Shown here in pieces: positions 22,099 to 34,800 of a stretch of 64,000 nt of DNA. How positions within the stretch are numbered: the first letter of the stretch is position 1; the number at the start of each line of letters is the position of its first letter. The notes below the pieces were generated by a model, which saw nothing but the letters and a program-made list of their open reading frames with translations, ran no database searches and was not told the DNA's origin. A program made the position numbers and the translations under genes. Origin of the DNA: Limnomonas spitsbergensis (lineage: Eukaryota > Chlorophyta > Chlorophyceae > Chlamydomonadales); the NCBI GenBank assembly GCA_037349105.1, contig JAYJMM010000124.1:4882001-4946000 (forward strand), given 5' to 3'.

Positions 22099-24270
22099 TC
22101 AAGCAAATCTCTTCTCGGCGAAGCCAACGAGCTCTCCTTTCCCGGCCACATATCCAGCAGTGTATGCCGAGTTCTTCAAGGAGTTTAGCTCCATCTGGAT
22201 GTCAGCCCTCAGTCGTGCAAGGACGTATGGATCTGACGTGCTCGTCTCTTCCAGCTTGCAGCCTAGGAGAGCCTGCGCTACCTGTCCTCCCAAGGCAGTG
22301 AGGGAAAAACAGTTCAACACACATCGGTTCATCATCATAGGTCGTTTTGATGCACGCCAGGCCACGTTAGGGGGCGGCCACTACTGGGCCCATGGGGCTA
22401 AAGCCCAGACCGGCATATGGACGGTGGCCCCCAAGCAGCTGGGCTTGCTGCACCAGGCCCCCTGTCGTAGGTCGCAATGCTAGCCCCAGTTCATGTCACA
22501 TACCTTTTGCATGACGTCCTCGACAAGGGCCGCAACGTCCACGTGTTGCGTCACACCTGCTTGAGAGCTGCTGGCAGCTGGCTTCTGCTTTCCATCGGGC
22601 TTCTTGGCCTGCTTCGTCGGCGGCGGCTCGGCCTGAGCTGGCGCTGATGATTCTACTACTGGGGAGGCCGCCGCAGCCTCAGGGACGTGCTTGGCCAGGT
22701 CAGGAGGGTGATCGCGGTCAATCTTAGGGTCCGCTTCAAGGTCCACAAACGTGGCAGTGTGCCCCAACACTCTGCAGGGCAGAGCAAGATTGAGCGTAAG
22801 TTTCTATCTCTTAATGAATGCAATATAGTATTTAGGGCGCACCAGACAATCATTTGCAGGCCGTTAGGAAGCCACAACTGGGCAGATGGGGACCAAATCT
22901 TCAACAGCCTACAGCTGTGGGCCCATGGAGCAGGGCTTGGAGCACCTGGCCCCTGCCGTAGGCTGTTATGTACTGGAATTGCAGTACCAGGCCCCTGCCA
23001 TAGGCTGTTATGTACTGGAATTGCAGCACCAGGCCCCTGCCGTAGGCTGTTATGTACTGGAATTGCAGCCGAAGCACCCTAGAATAAACAGAGGTGCAAA
23101 ACTGCACGTTTTCCGTGTGTTGCACCCAAAGAATGTGACATTGCCTGGCGAGCTTCAACAGGGAACACTCGATCGCAAACTGTTCTTACTTGAGGCCTGC
23201 TTGCAGGGCGGCGGGGCTCATCGACAGGCTAGCGGTGTTAATCATGGGGTGCACAAGCACGCGCTGTTCTGAGAGAATCTTCACGTCCAGCAAAAGTGTT
23301 ACGCCGGCGGCGTTAGCTATAGCTAGCGGTGTCACGCTGCCTAGAGGCACCTGCACATGGGCCAGTGCTTATTTTAGTTCATACCACACCACCTGAAGGG
23401 GGCTACAGAGCGGCCAACACTGGGCCAATTTTGACCAGCTACTGCAGGGCTTGCACCATCTTTGCTTTCAGGACACCGTCCTTATGATCAGGCTGATCCA
23501 CAGGGATGAGGTATGAGCAGGGCAGGTAGAGAGTAGGGTACAATTCAGTACGGATTTGAGGCGTTCAACCTCGGGCCTTCTTCCACCCACTCCGCGATCG
23601 CCCTGCTGATCCCTACCTTCCCAGAAGTTCATTTTCAGCCTGAATAACGGCAACCAACATCAGAAGCAGGGCCCCTGATCAGAAGGCTTACCTTCAGGAC
23701 TTCTTCAACTGACTCTGCGGCCGCCATGCTAATCCCACCCTTCCCCAGACCCAGACGAGCTGAGAGGACTGCAAGAGGAGGTTGAGATTATGCAGTGATG
23801 GGTTGCAATGCAGAGAGTATGACATCTGTCACACCTTTGAGGTCAACCTTTGTGGAGCACAAGGTAGATATGATGAAATGTCGGCCTTTCTTGTCCTGCA
23901 TGGGCGACATCGGTCACATTCTCAGATGACACATCATGACACAAAGTGGTCAGCTGGTTATGTGCCTCACTGAACTACAGCTTGCTCCAAGAAGTCATCC
24001 ATGTATTTGACTGCATGCACCTGCTTCCCAGCAATGCAACCCTCACCTTCAGAAATAGGTTTTTGATCACAGACCCAGAGATGCCCGTCATGGCTGCAGT
24101 CTGCGTTATGTAGTTGAGTTCGAGCGATTGGAATGAAACCTGTGGAAGCGAGAGACGAGAGCGTCGCTCACCTGGGCGTCTGCAGTCATTGCTGCCGCAT
24201 GTTCGATGATCTCAAACTCCACATTGCTGCCCGAAAACAGGGCAAGGAGGTCTTGCTTTCCTACACGCAT
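22099..24270 (-). CDS. YbaK/ProX-domain (aminoacyl-tRNA deacylase-like) protein, 7 exons
   Basis: The YbaK/ProX fold hydrolyses mischarged aminoacyl-tRNA, classically Cys- or Ala-tRNAPro. Exons (minus): 24270-24172, 24139-24047, 23895-23835, 23768-23692, 23350-23190, 22771-22504, 22281-22099; 942 nt, 313 aa, frame kept throughout. Residues about 1-170 are the domain: FEIIEHAAAMTAD, KNLFLKDKKGRHF (with the conserved Lys), SARLGLGKGGISMA, GSVTPLAIANAAG, HPMINTASLSMSP. A plant-type tail follows (FVDLEADPKIDRDHPPDLA), then a low-complexity A/P/K linker and a helical C-terminus with LKNSAYTAGYVAGKGE. This architecture matches plant YbaK-domain proteins rather than bacterial YbaK. In-frame TAA upstream supports the start. 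Substrate is not predictable. Confidence 0.92.
22353..22485 (+). mobile_element. MITE-family fragment in YbaK-gene intron 6
   Basis: CGCAGGCCACG...GGGGGCGGCC...GGCCCATGGGGCTAAAGCC layout and CTTGCTGCACCAGGCCCCCT; right arm missing. Confidence 0.55.
22829..22942 (+). mobile_element. MITE-family fragment in YbaK-gene intron 5
   Basis: GTATTTAGGGCGCACCAGAC left part and TGGGGACCAAATCTTCAAC core, leading into the 42-bp triplication. Confidence 0.55.
22943..23068 (+). repeat. Three 42-bp tandem units at a MITE end
   Basis: Exactly 3 x 42 bp of CACCAGGCCCCTGCCGTAGG plus CTGTTATGTACTGGAATTGCAG in YbaK-gene intron 5. It continues from MITE-like sequence starting near 22829. Confidence 0.9.
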
Positions 24271-24967
24271 TCGGGCTTAATACTTCCAAAGGTAGCGTTC
24301 GTGTCGTCTAGATTGTATTTCGCTGAGCTGTATGAAAAGTTTCAAGTGTGGATCAGGGGCCCCATTGTGTGTGGGGTCACTGGAGTGTCATGCACTTCAC
24401 TCAAAACTCGTTTCTTGTTAAAGATCAGTCAGCTTTGTAAGATACAAGCTGTGGCCAGTTTGCCGTTGTATTGGCAATTGAAATAAAGTCACACGGTGTC
24501 AGATACCTAGGCCAGATCATAGAGTTTGCATCGTACCAGTGGCTGGTGTCCATCATGGACAAACAGTGTCAGTATTGTCTCAGAGAAGGGACACAATCTG
24601 ATTCATATCTTAGCTTCGTCGAAACAAGCTCTTTCATGAACTGTAGCTGGTGACCCTCGAGAATCCCTCACCCAATGTTTGAGCACAAAGCCATTACAAC
24701 CACTTATTCACTTGAAGTGTGCCCAAGTTATTACCTGGGCACCAAGTCAGCTACCAAGTATATTTAATAACAACACAGTTGATGTCAAGCTGGTGCAGCG
24801 TACTGGTATACAGTCATGTTGCAACTTCAAGCCAAGGGCATAAATAATGAGTTTCCTTACAAGTTATGAATGCCTGTAAAATAAGCATGAGTATCTGATT
24901 CTAAATGACCAAAATGAGGCCCAATGGCAGCCCACATTGTACTACACATTGCACACTTAACCCAGAC
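24271..24967. other. Spacer between YbaK gene 5' end and bL17 3' end
   Basis: About 700 bp, AT-richer than its surroundings, no ORF of note. It should hold the YbaK-gene promoter and the bL17 3' UTR. Confidence 0.4.
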
Positions 24968-26213
24968 TTAGGAGGAACCATTCTTCATGTTTTGCTGCTG
25001 CTGGAGATACGCTTGCACAGTGAATGGAAGGAACGGTGAGATAGTCTTGGGAGGACCTGCAGGCCGAAGCTCACCAGCATGATCCACGAATCTGCAGGAG
25101 GTACCAATATAGAAGGATATGGTATCATGCCAATTTGAATGAGGCACAATCGATGCATCTCACGAGTACTGATCAGCCAGCACTTCATAAAAAACAGACC
25201 GAAAGGAATGACAAGTACCAGTAATCAGATTGGAATGACTGAGAGAATGACTGACAGACGTACCGGTAGCTGGGCTTGCCTGCAGCATCCAGCCTGAAAT
25301 CCTACTGTGAGATCCCTACTCAAGGCATGACTGACCGGTTTGTGATTACTTTGCACATCTCATAAGCATGGCTGCATGCACTTGTCGTGTCTTCTTCGCC
25401 CACAGGCAATGCAAGGTCATGGCTATGCATGCACAACGTATTCATCATGCCATGACACCCTTGAAGATTACAGTGCACAAACCACGCGTGCTGCACGTTG
25501 CCATAAAGAACGTACTCACTCAATAAATGCCATGGCCGCAGAATCCCGTTCTCTGAAGCCTGTCTTGATCACACGAGTATACCCTCCCTCACGGTCCTTG
25601 TAGCGCAGAGCCATTGTCGTAAAAAGCTTGTGCATCTCTCTATCCGTGCGGATCATACCAGAGGCTCTGTCCCAGGCTTTCCGTGTGCCCTGGGCGCAGA
25701 AATGTAGGAAATTAAGTCAGGGACAACCGTGCACATCTGCTGGGGATGTGCTATAATCTCCTTGAGATGTATTGGGGATGTGCTAGGGATGCACATCTGC
25801 TGGGGATGTGCAAGGTACACACATCTGCTGGGAATGTCCTGGGGATCTCCTTGAAATTTGCTTGGGATGTGTGTACAGTACACTCAACTGCATGGGATTT
25901 GACATTCAGGATAGGAGCAAAAGGAACCCCATGCAAATCACGTGCAGCCATCTGACCTCCTTCCCGAGGCCTATGGCCTTATCTGCCACCCGTCTCAACG
26001 CCTGAGCTTTAGGCAGCGTGGTCCGGATGCGCTCTCTCTCTACCAGCTGTGTGACCATGGTCCTGCGATTGGCATGCATGAGTGATTCTTGGCTGGTCCA
26101 AGTCAGATTCCATCAGATGCCACCATATTGCTGGGGCTCACTCACTTGAGCATGCTGACTCTGTGGGCATAGGGTCGGTTCAGCCTAGGTAGTCTCTTGT
26201 AGAGCTGCCTCAT
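24968..26213 (-). CDS. Ribosomal protein bL17, mitochondrial type, 4 exons
   Basis: Large-subunit protein lining the peptide exit side of organellar ribosomes. Exons (minus): 26213-26146, 26062-25957, 25689-25520, 25091-24968; 468 nt, 155 aa. It reads [60 protein letters not shown] and [21 protein letters not shown]. The short N-terminus and the I-E-F-[IV]-D-x-x-x-E-L-R segment match plant mitochondrial L17 better than plastid L17. No clear targeting peptide precedes the domain, as is usual for this protein. It shares a 271-bp divergent spacer with EPSP synthase. Confidence 0.92.
25734..25870. repeat. Short direct repeats in bL17 intron 2
   Basis: ACATCTGCTGGGGATGTG occurs three times with slight changes, interleaved with GGGGATGTGCTA-type copies. 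Local slippage array, not coding. Confidence 0.7.
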
Positions 26214-26484
26214 TTTTTTGGGGTGTCCACCAAGCTAATACAGAATATAGAAATGAGGAAGATTTCGATGCGTGGCTTGAAGAATGAACGACGGTCCTAT
26301 CCGGGGAGTGTCCGCGGACATGTCCATCCCTCGTGCTCATGAGGCAAAACCTCCACACAAGCCGTAATGTTCACACTTACAGGAACTGGGAACCCTGCTA
26401 GGAACGAATATTCACTCTGCCGTACTCTGAAGCCAAGCTACAGCGTTTTCTTTATTCCTCACAACCCGCGTTCCGTGATCAATA
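26214..26484. promoter_or_regulatory. Divergent bL17/EPSPS spacer
   Basis: 271 bp between start codons. No named motif recognised. Confidence 0.4.
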
Positions 26485-29400
26485 GTGAATACGATGATGA
26501 TGCAGAAGTCATTGAAGGCAAATTCCGTGCACAATGCACGATCACGCCAATCAATGCCGATCTCAGGGCATGTCGCGCTGATTCCCCGGGCGAACGCACC
26601 ATCCTACCTTTCCCGGCCTCTGCAATCCAGCGCAGCTGCGCAACGAAAGGTTCTTCGACAGTCTGGCGCAGCTCATACGAGTGAGATAACGTGTTGTGAC
26701 ACGTCATGGCTCGTCGGCTGATGAGATCGCCTACCAAAATGCCCCAGGTACCGAACAGCTGACCGTCCAACCTGTGAAGGAGATTTCCGGGCATGTGAAA
26801 CTGCCGGGCAGCAAGTCTCTTTCCAATCGGATCTTGCTCCTGGCAGCTCTAGCTGAGGGGACCACACTCGTCAAGAACCTCCTGGTCAGTATCAGGACCT
26901 GGCTGCATGCTTGATGCACATGCGACATGCAGTCCCATGGTTTCCATACTTTCATAATGACTGCCTGTGTTTCTTTTAGTGCGTGCCAGCTAACCACGGT
27001 TTGGTGAGGACCAAACCTTGACCGGCCCACCGCCGGTGGCTTGAGCAGCATGGCTTGACGTGCCAGGCTCCCCCTGGCCTTGGCTGTGATGTAGCTGTAG
27101 GGTAGCTGAAAGGTGCTAAAATGCACACTGCTGTGAGCAGGATTCTGATGATATCAGGTACATGGCTGGAGCCCTCAAAGCTCTGGGCATCAAGCTCGAG
27201 GAAAACTGGGAGAATGGCGAGATGGTCGTGCATGGCTGCGGTGGCGTGTTCCCTGTCGATGGGGCTGATCTATTCCTCGGCAATGCTGGAACTGCCATGC
27301 GGCCCCTGACTGCGGCAGTCGCAGCTGCCGGACGTGGCAAGTGAGTGTCAGCTTCTTGGTATCGTCACTTTTAGTAGAGGTGGCACTGTTTTTAACACGA
27401 GTGCACCTTCAGCGGGCAAAATCCAGCTGGTCTTTGGCTGAAACGAGCTCAAACAAGCACTTTAGAACATAAGTGCCTCCCTATTACCTCTGTTTGCAGG
27501 TTCATTCTTGATGGCGTCCAGCGCATGAGGGAGCGGCCAATCCAAGACCTGGTGGATGGTCTGGTGGAGCTGGGAGTTGAAGCCAAGTGCACCATGGGGA
27601 CAGGCTGCCCGCCTGTAGAGGTTAATGCAAAGGGCCTGCCATCTGGCAAGGTACGATCAGTTTGGGCACCCACATGATGATGTAAACATATTTATACTGG
27701 TTCCTGTAATGCACACAACAAAAAACAAGATTAATTATGATGGACCCTCTTTTGGTACGGTGATATCATCCAGGCTTTTGATAACGCACCGGTAGTTACA
27801 CAGTGTGGATGCTGTTCATCAGATCCCATGGCAAGTGCTCCCTCCTTGTGTAGGTGAACCTGAGCGGCAGTGTGTCAAGCCAATTCCTGACGGCGCTGCT
27901 CATGGCCGCCCCGCTGTCCACCGGCAAGGAGGGCATTGAAATCATCATCAAGGTGCGGTTGGGCCTCCGCTCACTTTGGGCCAGCAATCATGCATCGAAA
28001 ACCTTCCAAATGAGCGTCAGCCCTGCTGCTCATAGCGGCCCCACCATCCACCAGTGTTTATTTTAGTATGCACCAGACCACCTTTCGGGGGCCGCCGGGC
28101 GGCCCCCACATGGCCAATGAGGACCAAACCTTGAGAGGCCAAAAGTGGGTAATCCGAGCAGCAGTGTCTGCTGCAATCGCCCTCCACGGCCACAGGCCGT
28201 GATGTAGCTGGATTGTAGCTGAAGCGCGCTAAAAGAAATACTGCTGTCAACCGGCAATGTGGGCATTAATATCATAATCAGGGTAAAATATCTAGGGCCT
28301 CTGCACCCTAAGCATGCATGGAAAGCCTTCAACACGAGTGCAAACCACTGCGTCTGTATTTGTCGAGGTGTCACAGTCTCATGCATCACTTATAACACCT
28401 TTTTTCGGTTGCTGGACGCAACCACTGGGCCGATTGGGACCGAACATTGACCACCCTACGGCCGGTAGCCCGAGCAAGCCAGGCTTTATTTACCAGGCCA
28501 CCCAGGCCATAGGCTGTGATGTAGCTGACTTGCAGCTACAGCACCCTCATACCAAAATGGCCTGCATGCACATCGTTTTTGCTGTTTCCCTCTCACACCT
28601 GAATGACCGCCTGAGTTTCACAGCGCTTGTTTGTTGTCTCTAATCCAGGACGAGCTGGTCAGCAAGCCCTATGTGGACATGACAGTCAAGCTGATGAAGC
28701 GCTTTGGCGTCGATGTTGAGCTCCTCAATGGCTTGAACCACATCAGGGTAAGAGCGACTCCATGGTTGTGGAACGAGCACCCGTCCACTATACCTTCAAA
28801 TTTGCGGCATGATCACAATCTCCCATGTTCTTCCTTGCTTCAAAATCTGTGAGCTTGGAATCACGAACAGGTTCTCATGCTGTTCAGTTGGTTTTCCATG
28901 ATTCAGCTACAGTACAGCTGCAGTCCAGCTACCTGCTGGCTTCCAGCCGGAGGTCCAATGTATGGCCTGCCGTACTGTTTGGGCTAGTGTCTGCAGGCCG
29001 GTCAAGGTTTGGCCTCTATTGGGCTTTCGCCGGGCCGCCCCGCAGCCGGAGAACTTGCAGCCGAAATGATAGTGCGAGTCTATCTCCCCTCGCTCTTACA
29101 TCTCACCTTGACTGAGAATCATACTTTGGCTCTGCAGATCCCCCCGGGACAGACCTACAAGTCTCCAGGCGAATCCTATGTAGAAGGCGATGCTTCCTCT
29201 GCGTCCTATTTCCTGGCCGGCGCCACCATCACTGGAGGCACCATCACAGTGGAGGGCTGTGGCTCGGACTCCCTGCAGGGTGACGTGCGATTCGCTGAGG
29301 TGAGTACAGCGACAGGTTCAAGACAGGCACAACCTGGGGTTTGGGGGTTAGGGCGCCTGATGGCCCGCCGATACCCCTGCCAGGCCTGCTGCCTGCTGTC

Positions 29401-30689
29401 TGCTGCCGTATTGATGGGTGCCCTGCAGTGTTGACTTCAGTTCATCCCGAACCGACCTGGCTGGGCTGTTACAACTGGCATGGGGACCAAACCTTGACAG
29501 GCTTACAAACGGCGGCCGTGATGTAGCTGAATTGCAGCTTCAGTACTCTGAAATAAAGACTGGTGCTCTGTGATCTGCCAGCTGCCTGGCACATGCAAAC
29601 ATGGTTTGCTTGCTTTGTTTGTTGAGCCTCCCCCTGTCCTGCGAATTATGTAGGTCATGGCTCTAATGGGAGCCAAGCTGGAGTGGTCACCCTACTCCAT
29701 TAAGATTACGGGACCCAAGGCTTTGGGCTTGCCTCTTAAGGCTATCGACCACGACTGCAATGATATCCCGGATGCTGCTATGACACTGGCAGTCGCCGCG
29801 CTTTATGCTGAAGGGTAAGGACTAAGGACGGTCCACGAGATAGAACGCCTAGTTTTCGGACATCAGTTATGTTCAACTGCATGTCATGTGTTTGGGCACT
29901 TGTTCTGTGTTTATTTTAGTGCTTGCCGGGCCATCACCTGCCTGGGCAGGCCGCGGGGGGCGAACGCTGGGCTGTTTGGTACCAATCCTTGACCGGCTTA
30001 CAGCTGGTGGCCCAACCAGCATGGCTTGCTGCACCTTGGCCCCCTTGATGTAGCTAAATGGCAGCTCAACTCTGAAATAAACTGTGGCCCTGACGACAAC
30101 TCTACGTGACATCTGGTAGTGGAATATTTTTGGAAGGTTGGCAATATTACAGTTATTGATCCTTATTAATGAGAATATAGTTAAAATGCAACCACTTGGC
30201 TGATTGTGCGCCTGTTGCCTGCAGCACAACGACCATTCGCAATGTGTACAACTGGCGGGTCAAGGAGACGGAGCGCATGGTAGCCATCGTCACCGAGCTG
30301 CGCAAGCTTGGGGCGACTGTGGAGGAGGGCCGTGACTACTGCGTTATCACGCCTCCTAAGATGGTGGGTTTGTATTTATGGTTGTTTTAATGAGCACATC
30401 AGATCAGATGTGCCACTCTGATGGCTTGACGATGTTGGTGTGCCAAACTTATGTCCTGGCAGCATTTGTGTACGACACGCATGGCCTGACAGTGTTTTTC
30501 CGTCCTGGTATGACGTCCCTGCAGGTGAACAGCAACGTTGCTATCGATACTTACGATGACCATCGCATGGCCATGGCTTTCTCCTTGACTGCATGTGGCG
30601 GTGTTCCAGTCATAATCAACGACCCAGGCTGCACAAAGAAGACTTTCCCGACTTACTTTAAGGTCTTTGAAAGTGTTGCCATGCATTGA
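26485..30689 (+). CDS. EPSP synthase (3-phosphoshikimate 1-carboxyvinyltransferase), 10 exons
   Basis: Sixth shikimate-pathway enzyme, joining PEP and shikimate-3-phosphate in the plastid. Exons: 26485-26680, 26748-26884, 27141-27340, 27500-27650, 27854-27952, 28649-28747, 29138-29299, 29654-29814, 30225-30363, 30525-30689; 1,509 nt, 502 aa. Exon 1 is a Ser/Arg/Ala-rich transit peptide without acidic residues in its first 50 positions. The core starts at [18 protein letters not shown] (substrate Lys/Ser/Arg) and has [17 protein letters not shown] (PEP site), [27 protein letters not shown] and [14 protein letters not shown]. Gly and Pro of the GNAGTAMRP loop are wild type. Introns are rich in MITE copies, and intron 5 holds a decayed duplicate of exon 5. 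The exact ATG among three near 26485 is uncertain. Confidence 0.96.
26966..27130 (+). mobile_element. MITE copy in EPSPS intron 2
   Basis: Contains TTCTTTTAGTGCGTGCCAG at the left, ACCAAACCTTGACCGGCC in the middle, and GCTAAAATGCACACTG at the right. Its right end lies about 10 bp from the exon 3 acceptor. Confidence 0.7.
28013..28340 (+). pseudogene. Decayed EPSPS exon 5 copy split by a MITE
   Basis: 28019-28051 and 28244-28340 together resemble the end of exon 5 and the intron after it (27889-28015): CTGCTCATGGCCGCCCC, GGCATTGAAATCATCATCAA and GCATGCATGGAAAGCCTTC counterparts remain in order. The 191-bp insertion between them is the MITE at 28052-28243. Confidence 0.8.
28052..28243 (+). mobile_element. 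MITE with hAT-like ends and 8-bp target duplication
   Basis: Starts CAGTGTTTATTTTAG and ends with the complement of CAGTATTTCTTTTAG (13/15 matching). The uninterrupted exon shows the original target CTGTCCAC; the flanking copies are CCATCCAC and CTGTCAAC. This fits the hAT target preference nTnnnnAn and a CAGTG terminus. Best-defined copy of the family. Confidence 0.8.
28390..28560 (+). mobile_element. MITE-family fragment in EPSPS intron 5
   Basis: Shares the CCACTGGGCCGATTGGGACC core and the GGCTGTGATGTAGCTGACTTGCAGCT right arm. Confidence 0.6.
28893..29065 (-). mobile_element. MITE-family fragment in EPSPS intron 6, reverse
   Basis: Begins with the CAGCTGCAGTCCAGCTACCT arm and contains GGCCGGTCAAGGTTTGGCC. 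Confidence 0.6.
29430..29560 (+). mobile_element. MITE-family fragment in EPSPS intron 7
   Basis: Contains GGGGACCAAACCTTGACAGG and GTGATGTAGCTGAATTGCAG, ending TCTGAAATAAAGAC. Confidence 0.65.
29905..30085 (+). mobile_element. MITE copy in EPSPS intron 8
   Basis: Left end TGTGTTTATTTTAGTGCTTG, core CCAATCCTTGACCGGC, right end CTCTGAAATAAACTGTG. Nearly full length. Confidence 0.7.
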
Positions 30690-31837
30690 CCAACAGCTGC
30701 CTGTGCTTAGTGAGGTCCAGATGGCGTTCGGAATGACCGTTGGGGCTCTGGTCTCTGGTGGGCTGATTTAAACTGAAGGTAGATGTTTGGAACTGAAGTT
30801 TGGACAATTGTCGAACGACTTGAACAGCTAGCAATAATCTTGCAAGTGGTAATGATCTAGCATTGTTTCACCCTTGGATGGTTGTCTTGATTCAATTGCA
30901 GGTTTCCCTGCCGCTCTACTTGTGATTTCCTGTAGTTCCATGTATATCTATGGTCTGCTATCTTGACACTGTAGGATTCAAATAATTTTTCTCCCCTTTT
31001 CATGAAGAACATGCTTCTCCCTTCATCGCTGAGACTCTCTGAGAACACCGGTATCAGTAACTTCTGGACCACCTGTGTGTACTGTGTCGGCACCAATCAA
31101 TCGGAAGACTATGACCATTCGGCATCAAGTTGCAGTCTGACAACCGGTAATATCCGGGTAAATCCGGGTGCTCAATTTCCCAACTTGAGAAATAGCGACG
31201 TGCCGGGGAAAGTGTCTGACGCGTCAGGGTTGCGGTACAAAACCCTACCGTAATTCTCTCGTCACTTGCCCGTCGCGTGCCTTCCAGAAGACAACATCGT
31301 AGATAATTTATAGCTCTGTCCAATTAGGTTGTGAGTTTGCTTCGGCTCGGAGTTGTATATATAGAGTGTGGCGTGGAAGGTTTCAGGCTAGTCGCAAATC
31401 TTTGTGGCTTCCCTGCTGTCGCTCATGAGAGCATAACGAGAGATACGTTCTGTAAGGTAAGACACTGCTCATCATGCCTCTGAGGGGTCAGTGTGGCACG
31501 CACTGAACCCAGAGTGATTCTTTCTGCGTTCTGTTATGTATTATTGACGCAGACAATGCTAGCTGATTTGTTGTGTACAGTTGATGAATGATTTCACAAA
31601 GCAGTCATCTTCTTGTCAGGTGTGGCCCGCATCGTTGTGAAAATTGCCGTGTCTCCGCTTCGTCCTGGCTACCTAGCCTCTGTCCCAGCAGAATTTCATG
31701 GCTTTCATCATGGCGGAGACAATCGTCAGAACCCCTGTAAGAACGGTAGAAGCTTCGGAACCCAGCCCGTCTGTTTGATCAGAAGGAGCAGCAGCAGCAG
31801 CAGCAGCACCCGTGATAACAATCTTTCCACGATTCCT
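30690..31837. other. Spacer EPSPS to PI4-kinase
   Basis: About 1.15 kb: EPSPS 3' UTR, then the promoter and 5' UTR of the kinase gene. A TATATATAGAG stretch at about 31357 is a plausible core promoter element for the kinase. An ATG at 31698 opens a short frame (MAFIMAETIVRTP) with a donor-like GTAAGA, but I could not splice it in frame to the kinase. Confidence 0.4.
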
Positions 31838-34800
31838 ATGCAGTCATCTGCGGCTATGGATTCTTCATTCCCTACGACATTCGGTTTTCACCCCAAGAAG
31901 GGCTTCGAAGTGCTGCAGACGATTTCTCCTCTAACGAGGTCCTCGTTGTCAGTCTCGCCATCCCTGCACAAGGAGCTTTTGGAACCGCAACTGCCGGATG
32001 GTCTGAGGAGACCTGACAATTATGATCCGAGAGCGAGCATGCCCGCGGCATCTATGCCCGACTCGAACAAGGGCAGCGTGGGATGGAAAGGACTGCTTGA
32101 GATGAGCCGCAATTCCGGAGCGTCTGGAATCGTGGGAGTTCAGCGATCGGTGAGCCATCTGTTTCCAGAAATATAATAGAAGAAACTGGAGGAAGCTGTA
32201 GCAGAACCCATGTCGTCACATGAGCATGAGCCCTCTGTTTTTTTAACATCAGAGGAAAAGCTTCGAAGTAGGATGCATGAAATGGACTGTGTGATATCCC
32301 CCAATCCAAATGTGGGAGAAGCAACTGGTGGAAGCTGTTGCAGGACCAATCTCATGAACATTCATTTTTGACTGGCTGTTTGCAGGTGGAGGATCCAGAG
32401 CCGCCGAAGCTAAGCCAGATAGAAGTGTGTGCTACAGCGCACACAAACCCTGCCATACGCCGCCTGGTGAAGTCGGTCATCAGAGGCATCACTGCTTGCC
32501 AGGAGCCGGAGAGGACAGCAGAAGGCATGGGAGGGACATACTTCTTCTGCAATGAAAATGGCCGCAAGGTGCGACAGGTCTCGCAGATATCATCAGTGGC
32601 CAGTGCCCTCAATCAAGGATCAAGTCACTAAATCACATCTTCTTGAATCCTGCCAGGTTGCTATTCTGAAGCCATGCGATGAGGAGCCCCTGGCCCCCAA
32701 CAACCCGAAGGTATGGGCTGTTGAGATGAGCAAGCTTGCATACTGGATTACCGCTGGTTTATTGCATGGAAAGAGCCCTTGTGCCTGTGTAACCTCACTC
32801 AAAACTGTTTTTTTCTGTCCAGGGTTATGTAGGCCGGTCTCTAGGCGACCCTGGCTGGAAACCCACGGTCCGTGTAGGGGAAGCAGCCATGCGAGAGGTG
32901 GCTGCGTACCTGCTGGACAAGGACAGCTTCGCCAAGGTTCCAACGTCCGTCCTAGTCAGAGCTCGGCACCCCATCTTTTGCTACAATAATATAGTCGGCA
33001 GTGTCCGCTCGTGCAGCACTGTCGACCTCGGGCTGGCCGAGGCAGCGATCAGCAGTGCGCTACCGATGAAGCTGGGCAGCTTGCAAGAGTTCGTGCCGCA
33101 TGAGTGCGACACAACAGAGATGGGCCCGTCCAGGTTCTCTTGCAAGGACGTGCACCACATAGGCATCCTGGTACGTAAAATGCATGGAGATATAGGGCAG
33201 CTCTTTAATCGCATCCACCTCCATTTTTTTAGACTGGATGCATTGATTTAGTTCATTACTTTGTGTCTTTAGTTCGGTGTACACCATGCAAGGGGTTCCT
33301 CTGTCAATTGCATACACCTTATGGCAGTCATTACCCCTCATTCTCTGCAGGACATCCGTCTTTTCAACACGGACCGGCATTCCGGCAACATGCTGGTGCG
33401 CTCTGTTGGGATGGGCTCGTCGTCCAACCTGATGGCGTGCATGACAGACTCACAGTACGAGCTGGTCCCAATTGACCATGGCTTCTGCCTGCCAGAGACG
33501 CTGGAGGCGCCGTACTTCGAGTGGCTGCATTGGCCGCAAGCGATGCTGCCCTTTTCTGAGGAGGAGCTGGCGTACATCAGAGACCTGGACATTCAGGTGT
33601 TTGAAAGGGGGGGGTATGCATGTCCGGTTTGTGGTCTCCTCCTGACAAAAGTGTGCTGTGATCTCTTGTCTCATACCCTTGTGTGCTTTCGGAAAGGTTG
33701 GTGTGTGTCGTCACTGCTTCGCCTGTGCCCATGAGACTGAAGGGCATCACACTTTGTCTAAATAGCATAATCTTCCTTCACTTTTCTCTCACAGGCTGAC
33801 AAGGACATGCTCAGTCAGGAATTGCCCAACCTGAGGCCTGAGTGCAGCCGCGTGCTGGAGCTGACCACTGCTCTGCTGAAGCGCTGTGCTGATGCGGGGA
33901 TGACACTGTACGAGATCGGGAACCTGATGTCCCGTCCCTTCGTGGGGGGTGATGAAGAGCCCTCTGAGCTGGAGAGGATGTGCGATGAAGCCAAACGGGC
34001 TATGGAGGTGAATCCTGGCAGCTTAATTATTTGTAGGAGGCACCTGAAGGTGCAGGATTCTGTTTTGTGAGCCATGTTGCTTGGGGTCTCCTTTGCTGTG
34101 CCTGAGGTTGGTCGTGGCTTGGTGTGAGTTTGCACTGACTGATTTTTAGAAGGCTGGATTAAACTGTATGTTTTTTATCACATGTGCAGATGCCCGAGAT
34201 AGTTGAGGAAGATGAGGAGAGCAATGATTTCTGCGAAGGATTATGCAGCGAGGAGCTGGCCCAGGAGGAAGGGGATGTTCCTCTTCAACTGGTTGGCCAG
34301 CTGTTTGATCGACGCAAGAAGAAGGATGATCTTGACCATTTGGACTCGTTGATCTTTGAGCTGGAGGAGACTGCAGGTGATCCGAGTAAACTTAACTGCA
34401 GCAGGATGCTGATCCCCAAAACCGCCTATGTGGTATGGAAGAAGAATTAATCAGTGTCCTGTCCTGTCGCACTTTCTCCAGTCGGTTCTCTAGTCTTCTA
34501 TATTCTTGTTTCAATTACCGTACACCCGAGGCACGGACACACTTTGGACCACTTCCCCCCCTTACTTCCTCCCAATCTTGTAGGTAACTTCCGGCTGGCT
34601 TCAACGAGCCCAAAGCCAGACTTATCTGACAGCCATGGCTCTCACCCAGCCAGCTCCATGAGCTCGTCCTACAGCTCCAGGCTCACAGAGAATGTGGCGT
34701 CGCTGATTTTGACCGCGATGCCGCTGACGAACGTCCGCACTGGCGCACAGTCCGTCCACGTAGCAGATGGTGAGTGCCAGGTCAAGAAGGAATGAAATGT

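Noticed and set aside
25260..25305. Extra bL17 exon ([11 protein letters not shown])
   Set aside because: The conserved [11 protein letters not shown] sequence is made by joining exons at 25520 and 25091 directly; this stretch would break it.
26367..26684. 105-codon ORF upstream of EPSPS
   Set aside because: It is in a different frame from the transit-peptide frame, which alone splices in phase to exon 2.
31613..31837. Longer N-terminus of the PI4-kinase
   Set aside because: The frame extends upstream without an ATG; the ATG at 31698 could not be joined in phase.
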